Below are positions 29,967 to 63,949 of a stretch of 64,000 nucleotides of DNA, one piece after another (position 1 is the first letter of the stretch; each line of letters begins with the position of its first letter). The stretch lies in NCBI GenBank assembly GCA_054601695.1, contig BAAHQB010000039.1, positions 1-64,000 of the forward strand. Direction: 5' to 3'. This DNA comes from Amorphochlora amoebiformis (lineage: Eukaryota; Cercozoa; Chlorarachniophyceae). A program made the position numbers and the translations under genes. Below the pieces are notes generated by a model. It worked only from the letters and a program-made list of their open reading frames with translations. It searched no databases and was not told where the DNA came from.

Positions 29967-30057
29967 ACATATATGTATATACATTTGTAGTATGTATGTA
30001 TACACATATGAATTTTCTCGTATATTATATAATATACATATACATATATGTAAATAC

Positions 30058-30114
<57 letters not shown>

Positions 30115-30192
30115 TATGTATATATATATATATGGAATTCCTACGGGTTGGGAAAAGCAACCGGTATATATATTATATATGTATACATATGT

Positions 30193-30239
<47 letters not shown>

Positions 30240-30315
30240 TACATCTATATATATGTACATATATATATTATATATAAATATATAATATATATATATATAT
30301 TATATATATATATAC

Positions 30316-30373
<58 letters not shown>

Positions 30374-30395
30374 TAATTAATGCTTTGTATACATC

Positions 30396-30437
<42 letters not shown>

Positions 30438-30516
30438 CACATGTGTGTGTGTGTGTGTGTATAATATACGCATATAATATTCATTAATGCTTTGTATACA
30501 TATATATATATATATG

Positions 30517-30580
<64 letters not shown>

Positions 30581-30683
30581 TATGTATGTACATATACACA
30601 TACACATATATACATACATACACATACATATAAACACGCATATATGTTTAAAGGTATATACATACATACATATATACATATAC

Positions 30684-30727
<44 letters not shown>

Positions 30728-30914
30728 GTACATATATATGTGTATATGTATATACATATATATATATGTATATGTTTACATGTAGATAAATAAATAATAC
30801 CTTTCCGTGAGTCATAAACAACGGAACCGAAGCGCGATAGGACCGTACTTCTATAATATATACATACATATAATTATATATATATATATATAATATATAT
30901 ATGTACATATATAC

Positions 30915-30998
<84 letters not shown>

Positions 30999-31161
30999 AT
31001 ATATCAGGCTAAGCAAGCCGAGCTAAGGCATGATGTATATATATATATATATGTATATATATGTATGTATATATATATATATGATATATATACACACATA
31101 TATATATGTATAATATATATGTGTATATATATATGGCTAAGTAAGCCAAGCTAAGGCATGA

Positions 31162-31220
<59 letters not shown>

Positions 31221-31880
31221 CAGGCTTCGTAAGCCAAGCTAAGGCATGATCTAGGCCAAGGGTAAGTATAACTCTCCCCCTCCCCCTGCCTTGCCTTTGA
31301 TCTCTCCTTCTCTTTCAATTCGTTCCCTCCTTGCCTCCCACTCGCTCCCCCCCTCTCTCGCTATCTCCCTCACGCCTACACCCCTCGCTCTCTCCCCATC
31401 CCAAACCCATTCCCGCCATTTCCGAAACTACTCTCCAATCTAAAACCTTGATCTTCCGAGTTCTTGTACAGCAGAGAGTCGTCGTGTAGATACGAGCTCA
31501 TCACAAAGCAGCCTGCAAATGTCCCCTTCTCTTGCCGAGGTGTCCCCTTCTCTTGCCGAGGTGTCCCCTTCTCTTGCCGAGGTGTAGGATTGTTCTTCTT
31601 GTCGTCGTCGGATTTCAATTGTTTTGGTTTTGGTTTGGGTTGGTTTCTGTAGGCGACGTGGAGAGCCATGTGGCCTGCGAAGATGGTGTTAGCGAAAAAG
31701 AGTGTGTATGTGTGTGTGTGTGTGTGTGTTTTCATTTGTGTGTGTGTGTGTGTGTTTGTGTATTTTTATGTGTGTATGTATTTGTGTATGAGGTATATAG
31801 AGTAAGTTGTGACGAGGGAGGTTTAGACAGAAAAATTGGCAACGTGAGGTCTTGGTCTTATATGTATATGTAATATATTA

Positions 31881-31934
<54 letters not shown>

Positions 31935-32000
31935 ATATATTTATATATATACACATAAACATATGTATATATATATATATATATATTTAGGTATATATGA

Positions 32001-32039
<39 letters not shown>

Positions 32040-32070
32040 TGTCTGTATATACATACATATATACACACAC

Positions 32071-32137
<67 letters not shown>

Positions 32138-32328
32138 ATACGTAGTTGAGATACTAGGAACGTGCAGACAGTGGTGTCAGAGGTCTGGATCTGACCTCCT
32201 TGGGAAAATCCACCGACGATGATCTTGGATCTCGGAAGTCCTGTATGTTATGTAATATGTATACATATGTATGAGTATATATACATTACATATTAGTGTA
32301 ACATGTGAATGTGTATGTATATATATAT

Positions 32329-32374
<46 letters not shown>

Positions 32375-32432
32375 ATATATTAATATATATATATATATAT
32401 ATATGTATGTATATATACATATATTATATGTA

Positions 32433-32484
<52 letters not shown>

Positions 32485-32565
32485 TACAGTATGTGAGAGA
32501 GTAGTACCTTTAGCATACGTACATTGCTTTTAAGTGTTAAGCGGATATTAGATATATCGGGTATG

Positions 32566-32626
<61 letters not shown>

Positions 32627-32699
32627 CATCAATACATATATATATATATATGTACCAAAGTATATACATATATGTATTCTATGCATATAAATATATATA

Positions 32700-32743
<44 letters not shown>

Positions 32744-33530
32744 CATACATATGTGTATATATTTAAGTATCCCACCAAGGGCTTTCAAGTCTTGCTCGAG
32801 GGCCACCAGCGACGACTCGATACCCTTACCGTCCTCCTTGTACTTGGGACCTAGCCCGTTCCTGATTCATACAAAAAGACTAAGACAGCGAGAACACAGA
32901 AACTGAAAAGCAAGTGGAAGAGGAGATAAAATCGACACTTTCCGCGGCTACGTGCACGGGTTTATTGGTCGCATAGACCATGCACCATGGCCCTGTAGGT
33001 ACACCAAAAGGCTGAATAGCTTTGAGGCATGTATACTGGCCGTGTAAATACAGACATGGGTGCTACGGCCCGTAATATTGTCGCGATATGCATATAGGTT
33101 CATTTGGATAAGAAGAGGGTGAATGTCTGTTCTGTAGATTGTAATGTAGGAGGCGACCTATCGTGCCAGACGCTCGCCACCTCACCGCCGAACATCGAGT
33201 ATGGGCTACAGATACACACGTACATGTACATCATTCGAGGAAATCGAATACTAGGCGGGTGAATACATAGGCTTGGCTGACGGACATATGAGTTTTATTC
33301 CGGCTTGGTTGAGAGCAGCTTCAAACCTGTGCACCAAATTATTCATTCTTGTAGCTTGTATGCATTGCGTGGGAGATTTTGCTCACTTAGTGTATCTCAA
33401 CGCCATCAGGAGGTTCGGGCCCGTATCGCCGCTCCCTGCATATCGATGCAAGATTAGAGGTGTCCAGAACGAGAAATCTTTATCCCTGACCGTGAAGAAA
33501 CATGACAGCTCCTCGCGCCTTTCGCGACAT
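28643..33530 (-). CDS. LYPLAL1 / acyl-protein-thioesterase-like serine hydrolase, eleven exons
   Basis: Exons (minus): 33491-33530, 33387-33435, 33267-33326, 33158-33205, 32776-32861, 32196-32240, 31447-31674, 30801-30850, 29291-29387, 29017-29048, 28643-28678; phases agree, about 256 residues. It is an alpha/beta hydrolase of the phospholipase/carboxylesterase (Abhydrolase_2) group, which removes acyl groups from proteins or lysolipids. The nucleophile elbow GGFSQGG gives Ser107; [10 protein letters not shown] gives Asp204; DHEIGDE gives His236; HGSGDTG (13-19) forms the oxyanion side. [20 protein letters not shown] and [11 protein letters not shown] favour LYPLAL1 over APT1. Exon 7 contains a Lys/Pro-rich insertion with three PRQEKGT repeats. 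Its donor may instead be at 31431 (five more residues). No signal peptide: cytosolic. Divergent from OGFOD3 (288 bp). Confidence 0.92.
31013..31258 (+). repeat. Three copies of an unidentified GGCTAAG...AAGGCATGATC segment in an LYPLAL1 intron
   Basis: Copies near 31006, 31133 and 31221 share AGCTAAGGCATGAT and lie between AT tracts in the intron between exons 7 and 8. The third ends in CCAAGGGTAAGTA, which resembles a plus-strand donor, and the first is preceded by a TATCAG acceptor-like sequence. They match no exon of the host gene that I can see. Confidence 0.6.
31521..31583 (-). repeat. Three tandem 21-bp coding repeats
   Basis: The 21-nt unit containing CCTCGGCAAGAGAAGGGGAC (minus strand) occurs three times without change inside LYPLAL1 exon 7 and encodes PRQEKGT three times. 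Being 7 codons long it keeps the frame whatever the copy number. It lies in an insertion between the nucleophile-elbow helix and the strand reading [11 protein letters not shown]. Confidence 0.9.
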
Positions 33531-33818
33531 TCTGCAGGCTTGTAAATCCCCAGTTACTGTGGTTTGACGCAAGATGTGAAGCTTCCGAAACTAATTCTTG
33601 TTAAATATCGACGAATAACGCACCTTCAACAACCAGGAAAACGGTGAACCAGCTGACCCACAAGTTCTTTCGACTCTTTTTCACTCTATCGGAGTTGGTC
33701 GCTCTCGAATCCAGTCAGAACAAGATGGGCCGCACTCAAGTCTCCAGACGACCCCAGCATTGACTGACACGTGCCAGGTCTGTGTACTATTCAGTGTGAC
33801 GCACGTGCGTGACGACCA
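33531..33818. promoter_or_regulatory. Shared upstream region, LYPLAL1-like and OGFOD3-like genes
   Basis: The start codons of the two divergent genes are 288 bp apart with normal base composition and no microsatellite. Both promoters should lie here. No known motif is recognised. Confidence 0.45.
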
Positions 33819-42502
<8,684 letters not shown>

Positions 42503-42613
42503 CGGATTGACAAGTTTTCGACTGAGAATAGAATTAGCCTAAATCTAGCGTTTGTAAATGTCAGTATCTTACGGAGTGATGAAAGCCCGCTGAACTTCAA
42601 TACATAATATACA

Positions 42614-42660
<47 letters not shown>

Positions 42661-42663
42661 CCA

Positions 42664-42723
<60 letters not shown>

Positions 42724-42814
42724 TATTATATATACTATACTATACTACACTATTCGTACATATGTATATATGTATGTATATGTATATATATATATATATG
42801 TGTGTGTATCTATG

Positions 42815-42846
<32 letters not shown>

Positions 42847-43140
42847 TTTCATAATATATATGTATATATTTATATATGAGCTAGATGTGTAATGTAATGA
42901 TGTATCTATACTAATTGTAAGTTTATGTATTAATATTATTATTACGGTATACTAGTGAATGACAATTATTACGGTGCAACTTCATTTAATTCATAGTGAC
43001 AAATAAAAACTTTTGAAATAAATCATGCCAGTGTGCTTGACAACTACCTAGCCACGGCATAAGCTAGTAAGATTAATATTGATGCCTACCTTTATCGGTT
43101 TAATTCGACATTTACTTGACGGACAATTCACCTTATCTAA
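42503..43140. other. Intergenic between convergent OGFOD3 and DPH3
   Basis: 42600-42890 is (AT)n. 42890-43140 is AT-rich unique sequence with several AATAAA-like words near 43003 that could serve polyadenylation of the plus-strand gene. No further coding signal is seen. Confidence 0.55.
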
Positions 43141-43572
43141 CTAGCTCCCTTCTTCCTCGTCTTCAAACATGAAATCATCAGGGTTATAGATCACACGAAC
43201 AATTAATGAGCAGCTTGGACATCGTGCGATGTCCTCGCCGTATGCCAGATCCTCCGACGTAATGAAGAAGAGGTCCCCGCACGGACAAGAATACGTGTAC
43301 ATGTCTTCCTCCTCATTATACTCCATATCTTCTATTTTCACCTCTTCGTACACGCCAGCGCCATGCTCTTCTTCCTCTGCGGTCTCCTCAACCGTTTGCT
43401 CCTTCGACTCCCCCTTGCCGTTACCCTCCTTTCCCCCCCCTTTATCCGACCGATCCTCTGTTGTTCCCCTATTATGTCCGTCTTGATCAAGATCCGTGGC
43501 CCCTAATCTCTTGGTCTCCTCGGAAGGCGAAGCAGGAGCCTCGACACGGGACAAGTCCACCTCCATCGGCAT
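43141..43572 (-). CDS. DPH3: Diphthamide biosynthesis protein 3 (CSL zinc finger), single exon
   Basis: The product is 143 residues. The C-terminal half is a DPH-type CSL zinc finger: YEEVKIEDMEYNEEE, then CPCGDLFFITSEDLAYGEDI, then CPSCSLIVRVIYNPDDF, with ligands Cys96, Cys98, Cys118 and Cys121. DPH3 donates electrons to DPH1-DPH2 in the first step of diphthamide synthesis on elongation factor 2 and also works with the Elongator pathway. Known DPH3 proteins are about 80 residues; here about 75 extra residues at the N-terminus are acidic and Gly/Lys-rich, with no visible domain. The start is the ATG of MPMEVD; the frame is open further upstream but would overlap the divergent C2 gene, whose start codon is only 69 bp away. 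No introns, unlike all its neighbours. Confidence 0.95.
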   Translation of the reverse strand: MPMEVDLSRVEAPASPSEETKRLGATDLDQDGHNRGTTEDRSDKGGGKEGNGKGESKEQTVEETAEEEEHGAGVYEEVKIEDMEYNEEEDMYTYSCPCGDLFFITSEDLAYGEDIARCPSCSLIVRVIYNPDDFMFEDEEEGS

Positions 43573-43640
43573 TTCGGAGTCTAGGCTAAAGAAATAATTT
43601 TGCGCCTCACATCTGGGTTCCGCTCCTTGACGTGCATGCA

Positions 43641-45619
43641 ATGAGTGGACAGAAAGTGCGGATTTTTGGTCTAACCAAGAAGGATTCCAACCCAAAGGTT
43701 CACCAAATTTGTAAGAATGTATTTCGTTCTGCATGTCCATTTTTTGGGACAAGTAATAGCATTCGAAATCGCCTACACGGCTATCAGCAGTTTGGCTGTG
43801 ACGAATCTGATTTTTCTGCAGCCCATCACGTTCCAAGACAACTGGGATCCAATCAAATTACTAGAAAAGGCCAAGACAAAGCTTAAATCGGATGTCTCTT
43901 TCACCCATATGCTTACCTCCACCGGAGAAGAGGTACATCCATCAGAGCATACGTTCCGGTTATATGGTAAGTATTTGCCATCTTTCAGATAAAACAATTA
44001 TCGGAAATCCAGCCAGAGTCCAAGATAATCTTTATTGTCCGTGAGAACATTGAGTCTTCCACCACACCGGAGCCGGCAGCGCCGAAAGATGCTGCTCCCA
44101 CGGGCCCGTCGACGGACGGGGAGACTCAGGAATCTCCAGCACCCAAGAAAGGTCTCTTCGAAAAAATCTTCGACAAGGACAGTAAGGGTGTTGCCGATGA
44201 CAATAAGAAGGATAATTTGTTTTCGAATCTGTTCAAGCTGCGAACAGATAAGGGCGTACAACAGCCTGAACTTAAGGATGGCGTCGCTGCCCAGGTAGAT
44301 GTTGCCGCAGTTGATGGTGCCGCAGCTGGTGCTACCTCAGATGATCCCCCAGTAGAGGGGGAGCAAAAGGAAGCCAAATGGTTCAATAAGGCTTTTAAGT
44401 CGATGCAGACCTGGGGAAAGAAGATGGAGGCAGTCGCATCTGAGGTTGTGCGGGAGAACCACGAGAAAATCAAGGAGGTACATACATACCCGTTATTCAC
44501 CCCTGAGTTTCATCTAATTCCCAACCATCCCACTTTCTTCACTCCTGGCATGCTAAAGGTTATTGAGAAAGCCAAGAATGCAATGGACGAAGTTGGAGAA
44601 CGTCACCGTCAAGAAGAGGGAGAGAGAAGAATCGAAGGGATGACCCCCTCTGCGGGGAACGAGGGCAAGGAACAGTCCAGCGCACAGGAGGAAGTCAAGC
44701 TTCCCATTGTAGCTGCTGCCGAGGTTCAAGTTTTGAAAATACGTTGCTGTGAGGCAGCTAAGCAGCTGTACGCAACTGTCTCTGTTGAGGGGTGACGCTA
44801 AAAAACCACACAAAACCGAGGAATGTGTAAGTTCACTCTGTATCCAATTCCAGGACGCCGCGCACGACGGACGAGGCAAAGGTTGAAAATGGAGGCGCAG
44901 ACTTTCCTCAACCCCGGGCTCCCTTTCGCTTCTCCATCTCAGACCCAGCCGGTAATGTGTTAGCTACTAAAAGATTACAAATCCCCGAATCGAGTCTGCA
45001 AGTTCTATCAATATTACACATATATACACAGGTGATATTCGTATCACGATCTATGATCCACACAACCACCGTCGCCGAGACCGCAAGATCGGCAGGGTCT
45101 TGATCCCCTTGAAGTGGCTCTGGAAGGATAGCTTGGGTCTCACGGGATGGGGAAGTTACGAGGGGTGGATGCACATTATGTCTCTCCCGCAAGACGCAGG
45201 GGTTGCTGATATCCTCACACAACAACTGGGTGGGGTGCAGGCCAAGACTAATATCGAGTTGCAGGAGAAGAAGTTCTTCCAAGCGATCCCCAAGTCCCTC
45301 GCCCTAACCAACCCCAGATTCACCTTTGATCCCATTGACAAAATTCACTACACTCTCAGGGAAAAAGGAAGCGGACTGCCAGAGCCCAGGTATCCTCTTG
45401 GGCAAGTGTACATCAAGGTGCACACACGCATACTTCGAACCTTCATTGGATCATAAAGCTAACCTACATTCTCATCAGTTAAATGCGTACTCTGCCGAAG
45501 GGGGAGCTGCTGTCGCACCAAATGGATTGGCAGCGCTGGCTCGTAGCTACGTGGAACCGCCCAAGAATGGGAGTGCTTTCGTCACATGGAGGCTCGTAGA
45601 CACGGTGTGTAATGTTTAA

Positions 45620-45692
<73 letters not shown>

Positions 45693-46436
45693 ATAATACT
45701 TGTATATGTATGTATATATATGTACATATATATATGTATATATATATATATATTGTTTGTATTTAGGTATTTTTATATATATGGAGTGTATATATATGTA
45801 TGTATAATATATATATATATTTAGGTATATATATATATATAGATGTATTATGAACGAATATTGGTATTTAGTTAAATACATACTATATAATATATACATA
45901 AATATATATATATATATATGTTTTATGAACGAATATCGGTATTTAGTTATATACATACTATATAATATACTTACACATATAATATATTTACACATAAATT
46001 ATATATTCATGATGCGCATATGGATGTGTACCCTCTTCTTTCATATCAGAGTTGTGATATCAATGAAGGTTTAGAAGGATTTTTACGTATTGGAAAAATA
46101 ATTAATTGAATTACTTTTCTCAAATTTTTGTATGGAATAAGATTGCTGTCTTATCCCATATTCTCACTTACGTTATCGAAGGTGATCATGGAATGAATTG
46201 TTAATACGGCAAGCAAGTGATAGATACATTTTCATCACGTTTTTTCAAAGAGTTTCATTTCGACGGTACCTCACCCACGCCCCGACCGTAGGGATGAATC
46301 CTCTGGATCCTCTGATCATTTTAGTGATCCATAGGTGTGCCCCAACGATCGGCAGTTGCAGATAGTTTCTACTGCGACATATGTCAGGCTGCAAATATGC
46401 ATATAATATATGGCCTAACATATATGTACATATATA

Positions 46437-46473
<37 letters not shown>

Positions 46474-46562
46474 CATAAATATCATATATATATATATATA
46501 AATGTATATATATATATATGTGTGTGCGTATATATATATTTATATATGTATATATTTATATT

Positions 46563-46599
<37 letters not shown>

Positions 46600-47128
46600 A
46601 TATACATATCTTACTCACCCAACAGGATGTCGATATCATGCTGGCCGAGGAGGGCGATGACAAGGTTTTGAGTGTCGACGGGATTAACCGAATTATTTTT
46701 CGGCTCAAGAATCTGGTATCACACCTAGGATGGTTTGTGAGTAGGACTTACGGCTAAGCCTGGGGAATTGTTAGGTTGAGTGAGAGCCAGGATATGGTCA
46801 CTTTAAAACTGTTTAGGTTAGGTGTAGGACCCGGACTCTTTTGGTTCCTTTTTGGCCTGGGGCTCTGAATTAAGAGTTTGCGTGACGGATTAATGGTAGT
46901 TAACGGTAGTGGTCAAGAGTCTTCGTCCTGGAGTTGTCTGAAATATGATGTCTCCAGTTCAAAGGCCCGCCGCTGGTTATGAAGCCGCCGTTCTCGATCA
47001 TGACGTTCATTTGGCTCTACTATGTTTGCTTTCGAATGACAGTTACCATGGTGAGTGGAATCTCTTTTAAATGTATAGTATGTACACATATGGACGCTTG
47101 ATATATGTACATTATAATATATAGGTTT

Positions 47129-47176
<48 letters not shown>

Positions 47177-47230
47177 TGTATCCATATAATTGCATTTGTA
47201 TACATATCCATATGTATTATACATATCTAC

Positions 47231-47261
<31 letters not shown>

Positions 47262-47272
47262 ATATGTGTGTG

Positions 47273-47324
<52 letters not shown>

Positions 47325-47336
47325 GTGTGTGTTATA

Positions 47337-47373
<37 letters not shown>

Positions 47374-48097
47374 TATATATGTGTACAATCAATATACACA
47401 ATATATCAGATACACATACATCTACATACAATACATACGTACATAGCACACATACACTAAGCATCCAAACACTCAATCCCAAAACCCTAACCCTAAGTGG
47501 CGGAGTCAATGGCCATAGGGCTAGAACATGCTGAATAATCTAATCCCAACCCTTATCCTAGGTTCCGTGGATGATCTGGACTCTCCTCTTCATACAAGGC
47601 GTCTCACTATACTTCACACGAGACCTCAGCGATACGATCATATGGGAATCACAGGTACTCCACACCTGCGAACTTTAATTTTAAAGTTTCTTTTTTCTCC
47701 CTTCTTTTTGTCGTTGTTTTTTCTCCGAGCTTATACGGTGTGTGACGCAAGGCGCCTTCATTGTCTCGCGTTCTTGTAGCGACTTTTAGTATGTTGTGAG
47801 GGGATTGTAATAAGTGTTTGCGTGTCTTACATTCTTTTTCGATTTGTCTTTAGATCAAGAAGGAGAAGTCTAAGACTGTGTTCGAGTATGGGGCCTTGGT
47901 TCGGAAGGTGTGAGTGTGTATGCGTGGGATTGTACGTACGCGTGTAGGTGTATGCATGTATGTATATGTAGATATAAATCTACATATATAAATATATATA
48001 TATATATATATATGCGTATATAAATACATGTATATATTTAAGTATATATATATATATTATATATGTAAATATATTATATATGTATTAAATTATATAG

Positions 48098-48142
<45 letters not shown>

Positions 48143-48716
48143 GTTATGTATAAACGTATTGTATATGTATTTATATAAAGTATATATGACCTTTTCCGAT
48201 ATGATAGGTGTTGAGGATAATCGGCGCGTATCAATACAAGGCAGAGCTCGTCATCTCCACACTGGAAGTACTACGTTTAAAACATTATAAATATATATAT
48301 ATATATATATATTCAATTAATATATATATATATATATACATGTATATAATATTTACTTATGTATATGTACACATTGCCATATTTGTACACATATATATAT
48401 ATAGTTATATGTATATGCACACATATATTGAATATTTATATTTATATATGTATTTTTAAGTAAATACTTATACCAGCGCCTGAAGAATGTACTGTCTGGA
48501 GGTGATGTTTTCGCAACGGTATTTCAATATATTTGCATGTATAAATAAATTAAAAGAATGTATATTGTGTGTGTGTGCGTGTATGAGGTATTATATATGT
48601 ACTAAACTACATATACACACACACATATATATATATATATTATATGTATATATACATATATAGACATACATATGTACGTATTCATTTATGACCAGTACCA
48701 AAGTATACCATATTAT

Positions 48717-48809
<93 letters not shown>

Positions 48810-48909
48810 GTACATAACTAATCATGTATGTATATTCCAGATGTTTCTGTTCAGTGTTCTGGCAGTTTTGGCTCTCGTTGGACAATTCATCATCGCGATC
48901 ACGTTACTA

Positions 48910-48956
<47 letters not shown>

Positions 48957-48980
48957 ATTCTATATGACTGTATATATATT

Positions 48981-49035
<55 letters not shown>

Positions 49036-49076
49036 CATATATATATATGCATGTGTAAATAACGACTTATATACAG

Positions 49077-49118
<42 letters not shown>

Positions 49119-49203
49119 CTAGATAAGTATATTTTTCTACATTGTAATGTATATACTTTTTACATTTGTATGTAAACAAACATTCACATATATATATTAT
49201 TAT

Positions 49204-49241
<38 letters not shown>

Positions 49242-49362
49242 CATATATATATATACTTATATATATTATATCGTGTGTATATATGAAACCGACCAGCAAT
49301 ATAGATGCATGTACATCATACATAACCAATATATATATATATATTATATACATATATATACT

Positions 49363-49394
<32 letters not shown>

Positions 49395-49447
49395 CACAAT
49401 CATACATCATACATACTCAACCAATACAACCCGTCCCCTTTTCTCCC

Positions 49448-49524
<77 letters not shown>

Positions 49525-49584
49525 ATATATGTAATATGTATATATACATATATGTATATATATACACACACATAAATATGTACT

Positions 49585-49628
<44 letters not shown>

Positions 49629-50085
49629 GATACACATATATATATATATATGATATATATATATATATACACACACACATGTATTACACATATATATACA
49701 CATACATATATACATATATACTACACATACTCTAAATACATTATTTTTATTCTACAACTACATAATATGTAACACATGCATATATAATATAATACACATT
49801 TTATAATATATATATATATATACATAACAGTCCTATGGGTCTCCCTTTCTTCATGATTGGGTTCGGAATTCTCTCCGGGCCCTATTTCAAGCTTCTACGG
49901 AAAATTAGGGGCAAAAAGGTTCATATTTCTGTCGATTTTAAAATTTCGGCTTCGCGTGTGTATACGTGCATGTATACAAGCATGTTGGTATGTATGTTTT
50001 CGAGCCGAAAAGTAAATATTTCAAATTAACTTTTTAAACTGTGGCTTTGAGTGTGCCTGTATAGTTTACAAATACAACTATACGA

Positions 50086-50147
<62 letters not shown>

Positions 50148-50211
50148 ATATATAAATATATATTATCCATATATATATATATATATTTATATTATATATA
50201 TATGTATATAC

Positions 50212-50255
<44 letters not shown>

Positions 50256-50408
50256 GTGCATATACATAGATTTGCATTTCTATTTGTGTGTTTGTATGTT
50301 ATGTATGTGTGCATACATATATATGTCAAATATACTATACATATGAAGATATAATAGAAATATACATATAGTTATGTAAATAATATATATATATACATAT
50401 ATATAGCA

Positions 50409-50454
<46 letters not shown>

Positions 50455-51066
50455 TCAGTATGTTCGACAAAAACTCGGTGTTGCTATTATCAAAACCTAT
50501 ATATGTACATTTGTACATGTGTATATATATATATATATATGTGTATATATATATATAAATATACATATATATATATATATATGTGTGTATATATATATAT
50601 TATATATATATATATATATACATAATATTTGTAAATATATATGTATATATATATATATATACATATGTGTATATATACATATATATATACATATTATACA
50701 TATATAGCTATATATACATACATATAAAATATTATATAAAAATATATATGCGTAGTAATATATATATATTTGTGTGTGTGTATAAACATTATAAAATGTT
50801 GTCAAAAAGAAGGATGAAAATATACATTCAGTATGTTTGGGTAGATCTCTGTATAGTTATGACCTACATATATATATATATATGTAATATATTTATATAT
50901 GAATATATATCGTCAGAAAAAGAAGGATGACTGGGTTGATGTGTTGCTCAAGTACGTTATCACTCTTTCCACTTTAATGTTTATATAAATATGTATATTA
51001 CATATATATATATATATATATATATACATATGTATATTACACACATAATATATATATATACATATT

Positions 51067-51104
<38 letters not shown>

Positions 51105-51163
51105 AAAATGTACAACTATTCTCATCTTTTAACATTGTGTTCTTCCCACTCTTATGTATATAG

Positions 51164-51227
<64 letters not shown>

Positions 51228-51320
51228 TATATATATATATATATGTATATGTTTAATATACATGTTTGTGTGAATGTGTGCGGATTTGCGTTCAACATAT
51301 GTAAATATGTACGTATTACT

Positions 51321-51367
<47 letters not shown>

Positions 51368-51404
51368 GTATACACAAATATATGTGTACACATAATATAT
51401 ATAC

Positions 51405-51437
<33 letters not shown>

Positions 51438-51616
51438 ATATATGTAATACATAATATTCTACACGTATATGAATATACGTACGTCTTGTTTTTAAAGGAT
51501 TAGTTCTAAAACACGTACACCTAGGATACTGCTTTTCCGCACTGAAAACTTTCTGAATCACGTGCCGGATGCCGACGAGATGGCTCACCGGTATACATGC
51601 CAACGTGGATATGTAC

Positions 51617-51660
<44 letters not shown>

Positions 51661-51674
51661 ATATAGTATTAATT

Positions 51675-51727
<53 letters not shown>

Positions 51728-51983
51728 ATATAGTATTAATTTATATATATATATATATATATGTAATGCTCATACACATATCAGGCACATATGCGAGATG
51801 CAGAAAGTGACAGAATTGAAGACTGGTGGAGATGTAAAGGAAGGCAAGACAGCAGGGCTAGATGCGGCCATTGCGGCCAATGAGACAAAAACGGACGCTC
51901 TAGATGCGAAAGAATCTGGGGACTCTAAAGTCGCCTCGGATCCGGATGCGTTATTAGAGGAAGCGTTGAGCGAGGAAATATGA
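43641..51983 (+). CDS. Multi-C2-domain membrane protein with two hydrophobic hairpins, eighteen exons
   Basis: Exons: 43641-43710, 43760-43966, 44017-44477, 44559-44791, 44854-44951, 45032-45417, 45479-45604, 46626-46715, 46958-47050, 47562-47654, 47854-47907, 48208-48267, 48477-48518, 48841-48902, 49831-49918, 50917-50951, 51498-51590, 51785-51983; phases agree, about 829 residues. A C2-like unit at the N-terminus ([26 protein letters not shown]) is followed by a charged linker, then a clearer C2 domain (about 310-450: [32 protein letters not shown]). Near residues 566-606 and 672-709 are paired hydrophobic segments ([58 protein letters not shown]). The layout recalls MCTP/ferlin-like membrane-tethering proteins; Ca2+ binding is not certain because few acidic loop residues are visible. 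The tail is hydrophilic. 5' introns are short; those after exon 7 are full of AT tracts. Confidence 0.85.
47488..47561 (+). repeat. Short CCCTAA array with core element at the end of a C2-gene intron
   Basis: CCCTAACCCTAA is followed by a diverged core (GTGGCGGAGTCAATGGCC, then GAACATGCTGAATAATCT), then CCCAACCCTTATCCTAG, which is the 3' splice site of exon 10 at 47562. Orientation matches the array before OGFOD3 exon 7. Confidence 0.85.
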
Positions 51984-52276
51984 GCTTCTAGATCTACATG
52001 GCCTACCTGCGCTCGAACTTAATTGTAATTAATTCATAATCAACGTTGCAGTACTGCAATTTCTACTTTGACCTAACTATTACTAGGTTTAGTACCACTG
52101 GCTGCAAGCAAGGCTTAGTAATCTAGGTAATTCTAGTCATTGAGAGTCTGACCCTAGAGGAGGTCATATATACCAGCTTGGATACTAGAGATACCGCATG
52201 GACAAACTTTAAGTAGATAACAAAAATTTAAAATATTAATTATATCAAGTAACATTTCAAAAGGCACTATTGTAGA
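51984..52276. other. Short intergenic gap between convergent genes
   Basis: 293 bp between the C2-gene stop and the helicase stop, AT-rich but not repetitive, containing TTAATTGTAATTAATTC. Expected to hold both 3' UTRs. Nothing else is seen. Confidence 0.5.
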
Positions 52277-63345
<11,069 letters not shown>

Positions 63346-63383
63346 CTTCCCAGATGGATGATATATATATATATATATATATA

Positions 63384-63444
<61 letters not shown>

Positions 63445-63510
63445 ATAAATGTACATATATCTATAGATAACTGTTAATATAAGTATACACATATTCGCAA
63501 ATGTTATTTT

Positions 63511-63588
<78 letters not shown>

Positions 63589-63624
63589 TGCATATTTATA
63601 TTACATTCAAACTATTTATCTTAT

Positions 63625-63695
<71 letters not shown>

Positions 63696-63721
63696 CATTA
63701 TATTATATATATAGTAAACTA

Positions 63722-63761
<40 letters not shown>

Positions 63762-63881
63762 TTAAACTAATATATATATATATGTATATATGTATATATA
63801 TATATATATATTTATAAATAAATGTGTACATGTACATTTACAATTTATGTGTAAATTTACAACACTTAAAAAAAGAAATAC

Positions 63882-63926
<45 letters not shown>

Positions 63927-63949
63927 ATGTGTATATATATACATAGATG

